NCBI RefSeq assembly: GCF_012221945.1
Contig: NZ_CP032549.1
Span: 2,666,001 to 2,730,000 of the forward strand
Length of the DNA stretch: 64,000 nt
Reading direction: 5' to 3'
From: Glutamicibacter mishrai
Lineage (GTDB): Bacteria; Actinomycetota; Actinomycetes; Actinomycetales; Micrococcaceae
The stretch's first letter is position 1; each line of letters starts with the position of its first letter. This document shows, piece after piece, positions 35,219 through 44,416 of this stretch. The notes under the pieces were generated by a model. The model had not been told where the DNA came from. It was given only the letters and a program-made list of their open reading frames with translations, and searched no databases. Both the position numbers and the translations under genes were made by a program.

Positions 35219-36778
35219 ATGAGCAATCCAAATTATTCTGAAGATTATGACGATGAACATCGTCTACCGCTGAGCCCTCCGGGCACTCGCAAGGAGTCTC
35301 GTCCACGCTCCATCTTTTCGCAGTATCTTTCGCATCAGATTTTTTATGGACCGGTCATGAAGCGAGCTGAAGACCTGTTTAACGCGGGGCCGGTGCAAAG
35401 TGCTTCTGATGCACTAGAACGTCTGAGGACCATTCAGCAGCTCCATGGCTCCTTGGACGCTATGACGTCCACCTTACTGGCGGATACTGTTGAGCAGATT
35501 GGAGTGGGCTTCGTAGATAACCTTGCTGAGCTGCGCGCTTCCAACCCGGACGATGTTCGCGAAGCTGAGCGGAGTGCCGAATTCTATCGTGTAGACCCCA
35601 GCTCTGATCAGACGATCAATGCCAATTTTGTGGCCGAGGCCGCGGTTGCGCTGAGGGAAACTCCGCAAATGGTGGGCAAGCGCATGTTCTATGCAAAGGG
35701 CTTGCGCCATGTCTGCAATGACACTTTGATAGCACTTGCTGCCGGGGAAATCACGGTCAAGGCGGCTCACTACATTGTGAAGTTCTCGCAGGACTTGGCA
35801 CCAGAGCAAATCGAGATCATGGAGCATCTCTTGCTACCGCTTGCAAAGACTGCCAGCGACGACACTGTCTATCAGAAAGCACGCAGGCAACATGATCGGA
35901 TGAATCCGGAATCAGCGCAGGAACGCCGCAATAAGTCAGAGGCCGCGCGTAAGGTAACGCACTGGTTCGACGACGCTTCCGGTATGGGAACCATCCAGCT
36001 GACCCACCGTTCCGACGTCATCAAGTCCATCATGAGCACTCTTCGTTGGACGGTGGGCCAAGATAATGATCCAAAAGATGAACGCACTCTTGAGCAGCAG
36101 ATGGCAGACGTGTATGCGGATGCCTTGATCAATGGCTGGCCTGGTAGCGACGGTTCGCCGCTGAAGCCTCGCTTATCGATCACTATTCCAGCGTTGGAAA
36201 TGCTGGCGAATCCCAACAAAGCCCTTGCTGATTTGGAAGGCGTTGGGCCTATCCCCGTTGGATTAGCGCTTGAGCTGGCGAAAGACGCTCCATCATTCCA
36301 GCGGGTCCTCACTGATCCGTGGACCGGCGCGGTAATTGATGTTGAACGTAGGAAGTACACCCCAACGCAAGGAATGAAGGACCTCCTGCGGCACAGGGAT
36401 GTTCACTGTTGTTTCCCCGGATGCCGGCGCCCTGCTGACGTTTCGGAAATGGATCATATTGATGACTGGGCGCATGGTGGAGAGACTGACCGCGACAATA
36501 TGCATCTGCTGTGCAAGCAGCATCAGATGTTCAAGCACGCACTGGGGTGGAAAATCCATGCAAGGCCCGACGGGACGAGGTCTTGGCTCACGCCGCATGG
36601 GCTGCATGTCATCATCACGCCGGAAAGCGTTGACGTTGTTGAAAACCTGGATCATATAAATGATCACTGTCCTCAGAGGCCTGAACCGCCACTAATCCCG
36701 CAGGTCCAGCTCAATGCGGATACGCTTCGGGTTCTCAGCTATCCGGAACAGCCGGAATCAAATCTTAATTCCGCCTGA
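35219..36778 (+). CDS. DUF222 / HNH endonuclease domain protein (REP13E12 type)
   Basis: This 519-residue protein has the N-terminal DUF222 helical domain and a C-terminal HNH nuclease: HCCFPGCRRPADVSEMDHID with the zinc-site cysteines and first His, then GGETDRDNMHLLCKQHQMFK with Asn and His, so all catalytic and zinc positions are present. These multicopy actinobacterial proteins (13E12 family in mycobacteria) are suspected mobile or intron-derived nucleases but their role is unclear. The gene is more AT-rich than most neighbours. A cluster of four short palindromic repeats follows it. Confidence 0.9.
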   Translation: MSNPNYSEDYDDEHRLPLSPPGTRKESRPRSIFSQYLSHQIFYGPVMKRAEDLFNAGPVQSASDALERLRTIQQLHGSLDAMTSTLLADTVEQIGVGFVDNLAELRASNPDDVREAERSAEFYRVDPSSDQTINANFVAEAAVALRETPQMVGKRMFYAKGLRHVCNDTLIALAAGEITVKAAHYIVKFSQDLAPEQIEIMEHLLLPLAKTASDDTVYQKARRQHDRMNPESAQERRNKSEAARKVTHWFDDASGMGTIQLTHRSDVIKSIMSTLRWTVGQDNDPKDERTLEQQMADVYADALINGWPGSDGSPLKPRLSITIPALEMLANPNKALADLEGVGPIPVGLALELAKDAPSFQRVLTDPWTGAVIDVERRKYTPTQGMKDLLRHRDVHCCFPGCRRPADVSEMDHIDDWAHGGETDRDNMHLLCKQHQMFKHALGWKIHARPDGTRSWLTPHGLHVIITPESVDVVENLDHINDHCPQRPEPPLIPQVQLNADTLRVLSYPEQPESNLNSA

Positions 36779-36803
36779 TTTGGCGGACCCAAAGTGATTC
36801 GTT

Positions 36804-37116
36804 GAATGACAAAAATTTTCAGTCATTAAGGGACTTCAAACCACCCATAATCATTTACCGGTATCGGCGATGAAGCTGATGACCTTAGATCCATGCGGCC
36901 TCAAACCGTCGGAATGCCGACTACAAGAATTCCTGTCGGCGTGAATGAAAATTTTTTTCAGTCAGTAGATGCGGAACTGCCTGACGATTGGTCCTACTCC
37001 ACGGTCGGATCCATATTGACAAGTTTTTTCAGTCACGAAGACGAGTGGGTGGGAACTTCTGTGCATCCGCAGAGGTGGTGATCCACGAGATGGAATGACA
37101 AGATTTTTCGTTCACT
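36804..37116 (+). repeat. Four dispersed copies of a ~22-bp imperfect palindrome
   Basis: Copies are at about 36804-36826, 36943-36965, 37013-37036 and 37093-37116. They share the pattern GAATGACAA-A/G-A-TTTTTC-A-GTCA, with small differences; copy 2 pairs nearly perfectly as TGAATGAAAA/TTTTCAGTCA. They lie in the 400-bp gap between the HNH gene and the esterase. No open reading frame with support is in the gap; a 62-codon frame across copies 2 and 3 has no ribosome-binding site. Confidence 0.75.
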
Positions 37117-37178
37117 AGCCAAAGGACATAGGGCAATAGGCCCAACCTCGACGATGTCTATTCGCTAATCTTGAGCAC

Positions 37179-37829
37179 ATGACTTCATCCGATACCGCGC
37201 CAGTGGCCATCATTTCCCGCAACGACGATTCTCGCTTGGGCACCCCGTTGCTGGTGTTCCTGCATGGTTATGGATCAAATGAACAAGACCTGATGGGTCT
37301 ATCGCGCTACCTGCCCGAAGAGTTCACCTACTTATCCGCGCGCGCACCGCTGCAGGCTGGGCCAGGATTCTGCTGGTTCCCGCTCACGCAAGAAATCGAC
37401 TATTCGAGTGAAGCCGTTTCACATAGCGTTGTTGCGTTGTGGCAGTTGCTGGAGCCACTGAGCAAGCAGCACTCCTCGATCACGCTGCTGGGTTTCTCGC
37501 AGGGGATGGCAATGGCAACATCCTTGGCCCGATATCAGCGCGAGGCCATTACCGCAGTGGTTGGCCTATCAGGCTTTGCCGTTGAACCACGAGACCTAGA
37601 GATCTTCGACGACGAAAAACTGCAGCAGAACCCGATTCCGCTGTTCTGGGGCAGGGACCTTGCCGATCCGGTGATTACCCAGGACAAGATCGCGTTCACG
37701 CTTGGATGGGTGTCCAAGCATGCCGAGCTGACCAGCGAGACCTACCCGCAAATCGGGCACTCGGTCAGCATGGATGAACTTGAAGACGTCGATGCGTTCC
37801 TCAAGAAAGTGGTGCTTGGGCAGGAGTAA
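37179..37829 (+). CDS. Alpha/beta hydrolase, phospholipase/carboxylesterase family
   Basis: This 216-residue protein of the YpfH/Est family has the nucleophile Ser in LLGFSQGMAMATSLA, the catalytic Asp in DPVITQDKIAF and the His in YPQIGHSVSMDE. The N-terminal LVFLHGYGSNEQDLMGL holds the oxyanion-hole region. It lacks a signal peptide and is cytoplasmic. The stop codon abuts that of the convergent S4-domain gene. Confidence 0.92.
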   Translation: MTSSDTAPVAIISRNDDSRLGTPLLVFLHGYGSNEQDLMGLSRYLPEEFTYLSARAPLQAGPGFCWFPLTQEIDYSSEAVSHSVVALWQLLEPLSKQHSSITLLGFSQGMAMATSLARYQREAITAVVGLSGFAVEPRDLEIFDDEKLQQNPIPLFWGRDLADPVITQDKIAFTLGWVSKHAELTSETYPQIGHSVSMDELEDVDAFLKKVVLGQE

Positions 37830-38060
37830 CTACTGCTGGGAGGTCACTTTAACGCACTCGCCGTTAACGCAGACGACGTCGCCGGGGCGGATCTGGGCCC
37901 CGCGGCGGGTATCCACTGCGCCATTGACCGTGACAACGCCTTCGGAAATAAGCTCCTTGGCGTGGATGCCGTCTTCGGCAAGGGAAGCCAGTTTAAGCAG
38001 CTGGCCCAAGCGGATCGATTCGTCGCGGATTTCTAGGTCAAAAGCTTCGTTGGCACTCAT
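37830..38060 (-). CDS. S4 RNA-binding domain protein, YbcJ-like
   Basis: This 76-residue protein consists almost wholly of an S4 domain: IRLGQLLKLASLAEDGIHAKELI, then GVVTVNGAVDTRRGAQIRPGD. It resembles YbcJ/YaaA-type small RNA-binding proteins, but a target is not known. It is convergent with the esterase gene with zero bases between stops. Confidence 0.9.
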   Translation of the reverse strand: MSANEAFDLEIRDESIRLGQLLKLASLAEDGIHAKELISEGVVTVNGAVDTRRGAQIRPGDVVCVNGECVKVTSQQ

Positions 38061-38240
38061 GGCTACTATTCTTCCCTATAACTGGGCCAGCCGCGCCACG
38101 ATGAGGGCAAGAGCGGGGAAGTTCACTTTCGCGTTACCCGCATTCACTTAGTCTCACGGCCTTGGAAACGATACCCTTGAACGGTATGTATTTTTCTACG
38201 GACCGCAACCAGCGGCCTCGTAATTTCCATTGGAGTTGAT

Positions 38241-39626
38241 ATGGCGCCACAGTCCAAGCTAGATCAGGTAATTTCCCTCGCAAAGCGTCGAGGCTTCGTT
38301 TTCCAGGCTGGTGAAATTTACGGTGGTTCCCGTTCCGCATGGGATTACGGACCCCTCGGTACCGAACTGAAGGAAAACATCAAGCGCGAGTGGTGGCAGA
38401 ACTTTGTCCGCGGCCGCGAAGACATGGTTGGCCTGGACTCGTCCATCATCCTGCCAAAGGCTGTCTGGGAAGCTTCCGGACACGTAGCTACTTTCACCGA
38501 TCCACTGGTCGAGTGCATCCAGTGCCACAAGCGCCACCGTCAGGACCACCTGATCGAGGCCTTCGAAGCGAAGAAGGGCCGCGCGCCAAAGGACGGCATG
38601 AGCGAGATTGCCTGCCCTGACTGCGGCACCAAGGGCCAGTTCACCGAGCCACAGATGTTCTCCGGTCTGATGAAGACCTTCCTGGGCCCAGTGGATTCCG
38701 AATCCGGCATGGCCTTCATGCGCCCAGAGACTGCTCAGGGCATCTTCGTGAACTTCGCCAACGTGCTCACTGCCAGCCGCAAGAAGCCGCCATTCGGCAT
38801 CGGCCAGGTCGGCAAGGCCTTCCGTAACGAAATCACCCCAGGTAACTTCATCTTCCGCACCCGCGAGTTCGAACAGATGGAAATCGAGTACTTCACCGCT
38901 CCAGAGGATGCACCGAAGTACTTCGACCAGTGGGTCAAGGACTGCTGGGCATGGTTCCTGGATCTGGGTATCAAGGAAGAAAACCTGCGCCAGTTCGACG
39001 TGCCAGAAGACGACCGTGCGCACTACTCGGCGGGCACCATCGACTTCGAATACCGCTTCGGCTTCGCCGGCTCGGAGTGGGGCGAGCTCATGGGTGTTGC
39101 CAACCGCACCGACTACGACCTGTCGAGCCACGCCAAGGCTTCGGGCGCCGAGCTGACCTACTTCAACCAGGCCACCGGCGAACGCTACACCCCATACGTG
39201 ATCGAGCCTTCCTTCGGCCTGACCCGTTCGATGATGGCGTTCTTGGTGGATGCCTACACCGAGGACGAGGCTCCGAACACCAAGGGTGGCGTGGATAAGC
39301 GCACCGTGCTGAAGCTGGACCCACGCCTGGCTCCGGTCAAGGCCGCCGTGCTGCCACTGAGCCGCAACGAGAACCTGTCGCCAAAGGCCAAGGAGCTGGC
39401 CAACGAGCTGCGCAAGCGCTGGAACATCGACTTTGATGATGCCGGAGCTATCGGCCGCCGCTACCGCCGCCAGGATGAGATCGGCACCCCGTTCTGCATC
39501 ACCGTGGACTTCGACACACTGGACGACCAGGCCGTGACCATTCGCGAGCGCGACACCATGGCCCAGGAACGCGTGTCTCTGGACCAGGTCACCGCCTACC
39601 TTTCCGAGCGTCTGAACGGAGCCTAG
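38241..39626 (+). CDS. glyS: Glycyl-tRNA synthetase
   Basis: This 461-residue class II synthetase is the homodimeric type: [20 protein letters not shown] at the start, motif 2 ([20 protein letters not shown]) and motif 3 ([15 protein letters not shown]). It carries a CxxC...CxxC zinc-binding insertion (IQCHKRH with preceding Cys, then [10 protein letters not shown]). It charges tRNA(Gly). TTGGAG is just upstream of ATG 38241. A 180-bp upstream gap shows no T-box or other RNA element that I can recognise. Confidence 0.97.
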   Translation: MAPQSKLDQVISLAKRRGFVFQAGEIYGGSRSAWDYGPLGTELKENIKREWWQNFVRGREDMVGLDSSIILPKAVWEASGHVATFTDPLVECIQCHKRHRQDHLIEAFEAKKGRAPKDGMSEIACPDCGTKGQFTEPQMFSGLMKTFLGPVDSESGMAFMRPETAQGIFVNFANVLTASRKKPPFGIGQVGKAFRNEITPGNFIFRTREFEQMEIEYFTAPEDAPKYFDQWVKDCWAWFLDLGIKEENLRQFDVPEDDRAHYSAGTIDFEYRFGFAGSEWGELMGVANRTDYDLSSHAKASGAELTYFNQATGERYTPYVIEPSFGLTRSMMAFLVDAYTEDEAPNTKGGVDKRTVLKLDPRLAPVKAAVLPLSRNENLSPKAKELANELRKRWNIDFDDAGAIGRRYRRQDEIGTPFCITVDFDTLDDQAVTIRERDTMAQERVSLDQVTAYLSERLNGA

Positions 39627-39632
39627 AGCCCG

Positions 39633-40556
39633 ATGAACGAACTGGAATTCCGGCCCTGGCGCAATGGGGATGACCTGGAGCTGCTGCAGGTTTTTGGTGA
39701 TCCGCGCTCGCCGCAGGCCCACCAGGACCGCACCATGCTGCGCGAGAACAGCGATGCGCCGTTTTCCCGCACGCTGGTGGCCAGCGTTGATGGCGTAGCT
39801 ATCGGCGCCGGCGTGGTCTTCGCCTCCTCGCTGCACCCGCAGCGTTTGTGGCTCTACGTCGAGGTGGCTGCTGAGCAGCGTCGCTCCGGCGTGGGCACCG
39901 CATTGGTCCGGCAGCTGCGCCAGCAGATCCCGGCCGATCAGGCCCAGCAGCTCAAGGCCCGCTACACGGTGACCCCGGGCGATCCGGCCACCGCGGCGGC
40001 AGGTTTCTGCAAGGCGCTGGGGCTGGGCGAAATCCAGGTCTCGCGCGATGTGATCCTGGAGCCGGGCGCCTTGGCGGAACCGGTGTTCGATACGAACGAC
40101 CGGGTGATCGAGGAACTGTCCACGGGCAGCGTCGAGCTGACCAAGCTGGTCATGGACTTCTACAACAAGGTCCACGAGCAGTGGGATCCAGCCCAGATGA
40201 CCGTTGGCTCGGCCCAGCGCATGCTGCTCGACGAGCACACCGGCGCCCAAGCGGCCCTGGTGCTGCGCGATAAGCCCAAGCGCGAGGGCGGGGTGCCGCT
40301 GGCCTTCGCGGTCAGCTACATTCCAGCGCGCGAGGACGCTCCCTCGGATGTGCTGGTTGGCCACAACCCGGCCTTTAGCGATGACCAGGTGGCTGAAGCC
40401 GTGCGCGATATGGTCGCGATGCTGATCCACCAGTATCCGGTGAAGCTGGAAGTGGATTCGTCCATGTTCATCCTGGCTTCGCTGATTGATGCGCTGGCCG
40501 GCGTTGAGCAGGCCACGGTCATTTCGACCACGCACATCATGGCCAGCGACGCCTAG
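39633..40556 (+). CDS. GNAT family N-acetyltransferase
   Basis: This 307-residue protein has a GNAT domain in its N-terminal half, with motif A at YVEVAAEQRRSGVGTALVRQ, and a degenerate second GNAT-like half that lacks a clear acetyl-CoA motif. Such tandem forms are common in actinobacteria. The substrate is unknown. It follows glyS by six bases and is probably cotranscribed. A terminator follows at 40572. Confidence 0.83.
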   Translation: MNELEFRPWRNGDDLELLQVFGDPRSPQAHQDRTMLRENSDAPFSRTLVASVDGVAIGAGVVFASSLHPQRLWLYVEVAAEQRRSGVGTALVRQLRQQIPADQAQQLKARYTVTPGDPATAAAGFCKALGLGEIQVSRDVILEPGALAEPVFDTNDRVIEELSTGSVELTKLVMDFYNKVHEQWDPAQMTVGSAQRMLLDEHTGAQAALVLRDKPKREGGVPLAFAVSYIPAREDAPSDVLVGHNPAFSDDQVAEAVRDMVAMLIHQYPVKLEVDSSMFILASLIDALAGVEQATVISTTHIMASDA

Positions 40557-40571
40557 AAGCTGCTGCACGTG

Positions 40572-40597
40572 ATGGGACCCGGTTTTCCGGGTCCCAT
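40572..40597 (+). terminator. Stem-loop terminator after the GNAT gene
   Basis: An 11-bp perfect stem (ATGGGACCCGG with its complement at 40587-40597) with a TTTT loop, 15 bp after the stop. Downstream T content is modest. Confidence 0.85.
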
Positions 40598-40627
40598 TGC
40601 TTTACCTGCTGTTCACTTTACTGACCT

Positions 40628-41839
40628 ATGTTCGAATCCATGCATACAGCGCACGATTATCGCGGCACGGCCACAGAAGTGTTCCGCGCCTTCTTCAAGC
40701 TCGGAGTCACCTCCTTTGGCGGACCGGTGGCCCACTTGGGGTATTTCCGCGACGAGCTGGTGGTCAAGCGCCGCTGGGTTGATGAATCGCAGTACGCCCA
40801 ATTGGTGGCGCTGAGCCAATTCCTGCCCGGTCCGGCTTCCAGCCAGGTCGGCTTCGGATTGGGGCTGCAGCGTGCCGGTTGGCGCGGGGCGCTGGCCGCG
40901 TTCCTGGCCTTCACGCTGCCCTCCGCCGTGCTCATGGCGGCGATCGCCTTCGGCGCTTCGATGTTCACCACGCCGCTGGGCACCTCGGTGATCGCCGGGC
41001 TGAAGATCGTAGCGGTGGCGATCGTGGCCCAAGCGGTGATGGGCATGGCCAAAACCCTGGCCCCGGATAAGTCCCGAGCGCTGATCGCGGTGCTGGCCGC
41101 CGGATCGGCGATGCTCATCGGCGGGGCGGCCGGCCAGCTGCTGGCCATCGTGGCCGGGGCAGTGGCCGGATACTTCTTCTGCCGCGCACCGGGCAGCGCG
41201 CTGGATGGCGTCCTGGATATCGGGGTCAAGCGCTCGGTCGGGATTTGGTGCCTGGGCATCTTCGTCCTGCTGCTGGCGGGGTTGCCGCTGATCGCCGCGG
41301 CCACCGGGGAGCCGGTGCTGCAGATGATCGACGCGTTCTACCGGTCGGGGGCGCTGGTCTTCGGCGGCGGGCATGTGGTGCTTCCGCTGCTGCATAGCGA
41401 GCTGGTCGACCCCGGGCTGATCACCGAGGACCAATTCCTCACCGGCTACGGCGCGGCCCAGGTCATGCCCGGCCCGCTGTTCACCTTCGCCTCTTATCTG
41501 GGAGTGCTGTCCCATGGGGGAGCAGGTTCCATCCTCGGGGCGGCGATCGCGCTGGCGGCGGTCTTCCTGCCCGGGTTCCTGCTGCTCGCCGGGGTGCTGC
41601 CCTTCTTTTCGCGTCTGGCCGCTTGGCCGAAGGGGCAGGCGATGATGCGCGGGGCGAATGCCGCGGTAGTAGGCATCCTGGCTGCCGCCCTCTACGATCC
41701 GGTGTTCACCACCTCGATCCACAGTCCGCAGGCATTTGTGCTGGCCCTGCTGGGTTTTGTGCTGCTGGCTGTGTGGAAGATCGCCCCGTGGCTGGTGGTC
41801 GTTCTCACCGTGATTTTGGCGGTAGCGCTGGGGGCTTGA
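40628..41839 (+). CDS. chrA: Chromate transporter family protein
   Basis: This 403-residue membrane protein has the two homologous CHR halves of the ChrA family: FFKLGVTSFGGPVAHLGYF with the RRWVDE segment and LSQFLPGPASSQVGFGLG in the first half, and the ALVFGGGHVVLPLLH and QVMPGPLFTFASYLG motifs in the second. Family members export chromate, often with sulfate deprivation cross-talk; many relatives have no tested substrate. The start at ATG 40628 or ATG 40640 is uncertain. It is codirectional with dusB. Confidence 0.92.
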   Translation: MFESMHTAHDYRGTATEVFRAFFKLGVTSFGGPVAHLGYFRDELVVKRRWVDESQYAQLVALSQFLPGPASSQVGFGLGLQRAGWRGALAAFLAFTLPSAVLMAAIAFGASMFTTPLGTSVIAGLKIVAVAIVAQAVMGMAKTLAPDKSRALIAVLAAGSAMLIGGAAGQLLAIVAGAVAGYFFCRAPGSALDGVLDIGVKRSVGIWCLGIFVLLLAGLPLIAAATGEPVLQMIDAFYRSGALVFGGGHVVLPLLHSELVDPGLITEDQFLTGYGAAQVMPGPLFTFASYLGVLSHGGAGSILGAAIALAAVFLPGFLLLAGVLPFFSRLAAWPKGQAMMRGANAAVVGILAAALYDPVFTTSIHSPQAFVLALLGFVLLAVWKIAPWLVVVLTVILAVALGA

Positions 41840-41885
41840 CGAAGATCTCAGTTACCTTCGGCGCGAAATCGGCAATAATAGATAG

Positions 41886-43070
41886 GTGACGACCCTGACT
41901 GATGCGCCGAATGACACCCCCACATTGAAGCTGCCACCCCTGCAGCTGGGCAAGCTCACCATCGATACCCCGGTGGTTCTTGCACCCATGGCCGGGGTGA
42001 CCAACCGCGCCTTCCGCCGGCTGTGCCGCGAGTACGGCGGCGGGCTGTTCGTCACCGAAATGGTCACGGCCCGCGCCCTGGTGGAACGCAACCCGGAATC
42101 CTTGCGCATCATCTCGCACGACCCGGACGAAGAGATCCGCTCCATCCAGATCTACGGCGTGGACCCGGGCACCGTGCGCGCCGCGGTGCGCATGGTCGTT
42201 GACGAGAACCTGGCCGATCACGTGGATTTGAACTTCGGCTGCCCGGTCCCCAAGGTGACCCGCAAGGGCGGCGGTTCGGCCCTGCCATGGAAGACCGACC
42301 TGTTCACTTCGATCATCGAGGCCGCGACCTCCGAGGCCGCCAAGGGCGATATCCCGCTGACCGTGAAGATCCGCACCGGCATCGACAAGGACCACCTGAC
42401 CTACCTGGAGTCCGCCAAGATCGCCCGCGATCACGGGGCCGCCGCCGTCACCCTGCACGCCCGCACCGCCGGCCAGTACTACGCCGGGCATTCGGACTGG
42501 GACGCCATCACCACCCTGCGCGAGGCCATGGACGACCTGCCGGTTCTGGGCAATGGCGATATCTTCAGCGCCGAGGATGCGATCAACATGGTCGAGCAGA
42601 CCGGCGCCGCCGGCGTGATGGTGGGACGCGGCTGCCAGGGCCGCCCCTGGATTTTCGGCGACCTGCAGGCCGCCTTCGAAGGCCGGGCAGACCGCTTCCG
42701 CCCGGGCGTGCGCAAGGTGGCTGATACCGTGTACCGCCACGGCCAGCTGCTCACCGAGTTCTTCGAGGACGAGGGCAAGGGCATGCGCGATATCCGCAAG
42801 CACATCGCCTGGTACTTCAAGGGCTACCCGGTCGGCGGCGAGATCCGCTCCCAGCTGGCCCAGGTGCCTTCCTTGGCTGTCCTGCGCGAGCTGCTCGATC
42901 AGCTGGATCTGGACCTGCCGTACCCGGGGGACGCCGCCGAAGGCACCCGCGGACGGGCCGGCCACCCGAAGAAGACCCACGTGCCTGACGGCTGGCTGGA
43001 TAACCGCGTGATGTCCGAGGCACACCGCGAAATGATCAAGGCGGCAGAGCTGGACATTTCCGGCGGCTAA
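41886..43070 (+). CDS. dusB: tRNA-dihydrouridine synthase B
   Basis: This 394-residue FMN-dependent enzyme reduces uridine in the tRNA D-loop. It shows VVLAPMAGVTNRAFRRLC, VTEMVTARALV, the active-site Cys in NFGCPVPKVTRKGGGSALP and FMN-phosphate-binding VGRGCQGRPWIF. The start is GTG 41886. It sits in the conserved chain dusB-dgt-dnaG, which is typical of this actinobacterial group. Confidence 0.95.
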   Translation: MTTLTDAPNDTPTLKLPPLQLGKLTIDTPVVLAPMAGVTNRAFRRLCREYGGGLFVTEMVTARALVERNPESLRIISHDPDEEIRSIQIYGVDPGTVRAAVRMVVDENLADHVDLNFGCPVPKVTRKGGGSALPWKTDLFTSIIEAATSEAAKGDIPLTVKIRTGIDKDHLTYLESAKIARDHGAAAVTLHARTAGQYYAGHSDWDAITTLREAMDDLPVLGNGDIFSAEDAINMVEQTGAAGVMVGRGCQGRPWIFGDLQAAFEGRADRFRPGVRKVADTVYRHGQLLTEFFEDEGKGMRDIRKHIAWYFKGYPVGGEIRSQLAQVPSLAVLRELLDQLDLDLPYPGDAAEGTRGRAGHPKKTHVPDGWLDNRVMSEAHREMIKAAELDISGG

Positions 43071-43123
43071 CCGCTCGCCGTGGATAACCGTCGAGCCCCC
43101 GAAAAGTCACTAGACTAGGTAAC

Positions 43124-44407
43124 ATGACTCAGATCCCCGGATATGCCGACGCCGATTCGCAACGGTGGGTGCCCGAGCCAGCCAAGAAGTCCTATCGCAC
43201 TGCTTTTGAGCGCGACCGTGCTCGGGTGCTGCACTCCTCGGCGTTGCGCCGGCTGAGCGCCAAAACCCAGGTGGTCGCGCCGAACCAGAACGACTTTGTG
43301 CGCAACCGGCTCACCCACTCTCTGGAAGTGGCCCAGGTGGGCCGCGAATTGGGGGCGGCGCTGGGCTGCGATCCGGACGTGGTTGATACCGCTTGCCTGG
43401 CGCACGATCTGGGCCACCCGCCCTTCGGCCACAACGGCGAAAAGGCGTTGGACAAGCTGGCCTCGGGCATCGGCGGATTCGAGGGCAACGCGCAGACCCT
43501 GCGCCTGCTGACCCGGCTGGAAACCAAGACCTTCAGGCACAACGGCCATTCGGCCGGATTGAACCTGTCGCGCGCTTCGCTGGATGCCGCCTGCAAATAC
43601 CCGTGGTTGAAGGCCGATGCGCCTGAGGTCAACGGCAAGAAGACCAAGAAGTTCGGCGTATACGAGGATGATGCCCCGATCTTCAATTGGCTGCGCAATG
43701 TTCCCGAAGCCGCCCCCGGGGTGGTCTGCATGGAGGGTCAGGTCATGGACTTGGCCGATGACATCTCCTACTCGGTGCACGACGTCGAGGATGCGATCGT
43801 CGGAGGCCAGCTGCAGCTGCGCTGGCTCAAGCAGGATCTGCAGCGCGAACGGGCCCTGCAGGTCACCCAGGAATGGTACCTGCCATCCACCGACGAATCC
43901 GATATCGAGGCGGCCCTGCGTCGCCTGGAGGTCAGCGACGAGTGGGTTTCGCACTTCGACGGGTCGCGCCGTTCCATGGCCGGCCTGAAGGATATGACCA
44001 GCCAATTCATCGGGCGTTTCGCGGCCGCCGCGCTGGAGGCCACCCGCGCCCGCTACGGCAGCGGCCACCTGACCCGCTATAACGCGAGCCTGATCGTGCC
44101 AGAGGAAACCGTGCACGAAATCGCGGTGATGAAGGGCATCGCCGCCAGCTACGTGATGACTTCGGAAGTGCGCCAGCCGCTGTACCTGGACCAGCGCACC
44201 TTGCTCAGCGAGCTGGTGGAGCTGCTGGTGGAGACCGGCAAGGATAATCTGGAGCCGATTTTCGCGGCGGACTGGGAAGATGCGGCCGATGAGGCCGCCC
44301 AGCTGCGCGTGGTGATCGACCAGGTCGCCTCGCTCACCGACGTGTCGGCCACCGAGTGGCATTCATATCTGGTCAAGGGCGTAGCCCCTGAAGCACAACT
44401 GTTCTAG
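43124..44407 (+). CDS. dgt: Deoxyguanosinetriphosphate triphosphohydrolase (dGTPase)
   Basis: This 427-residue HD-domain hydrolase cuts dGTP to deoxyguanosine and triphosphate, or acts on other dNTPs. Its metal-binding residues are His65 in NRLTHSLEVAQ, His94-Asp95 in CLAHDLGHPPFGHNGEKAL and the downstream Asp in LADDISYSVHDVED. It starts 53 bp after dusB and ends 9 bp before dnaG, so it is likely cotranscribed with primase. Confidence 0.94.
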   Translation: MTQIPGYADADSQRWVPEPAKKSYRTAFERDRARVLHSSALRRLSAKTQVVAPNQNDFVRNRLTHSLEVAQVGRELGAALGCDPDVVDTACLAHDLGHPPFGHNGEKALDKLASGIGGFEGNAQTLRLLTRLETKTFRHNGHSAGLNLSRASLDAACKYPWLKADAPEVNGKKTKKFGVYEDDAPIFNWLRNVPEAAPGVVCMEGQVMDLADDISYSVHDVEDAIVGGQLQLRWLKQDLQRERALQVTQEWYLPSTDESDIEAALRRLEVSDEWVSHFDGSRRSMAGLKDMTSQFIGRFAAAALEATRARYGSGHLTRYNASLIVPEETVHEIAVMKGIAASYVMTSEVRQPLYLDQRTLLSELVELLVETGKDNLEPIFAADWEDAADEAAQLRVVIDQVASLTDVSATEWHSYLVKGVAPEAQLF

Positions 44408-44416
44408 AAGGGAATC

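Noticed and set aside
35219..36778. DUF222/HNH gene as an insertion sequence
   Set aside because: No terminal inverted repeats, target duplication or transposase; only the nuclease-like gene and nearby short palindromes are seen.
36893..37081. 62-codon forward frame in the repeat-rich gap
   Set aside because: No ribosome-binding site or family; its FFQS/FFSH motifs come from the DNA repeats.
38061..38240. T-box or other riboswitch ahead of glyS
   Set aside because: No T-box sequence or specifier/antiterminator structure was recognised in the leader.
38259..40568. 769-codon reverse-strand open frame antisense to glyS and the GNAT gene
   Set aside because: It is a shadow of biased codon use in the forward genes; the forward frames have clear families and ribosome-binding sites.
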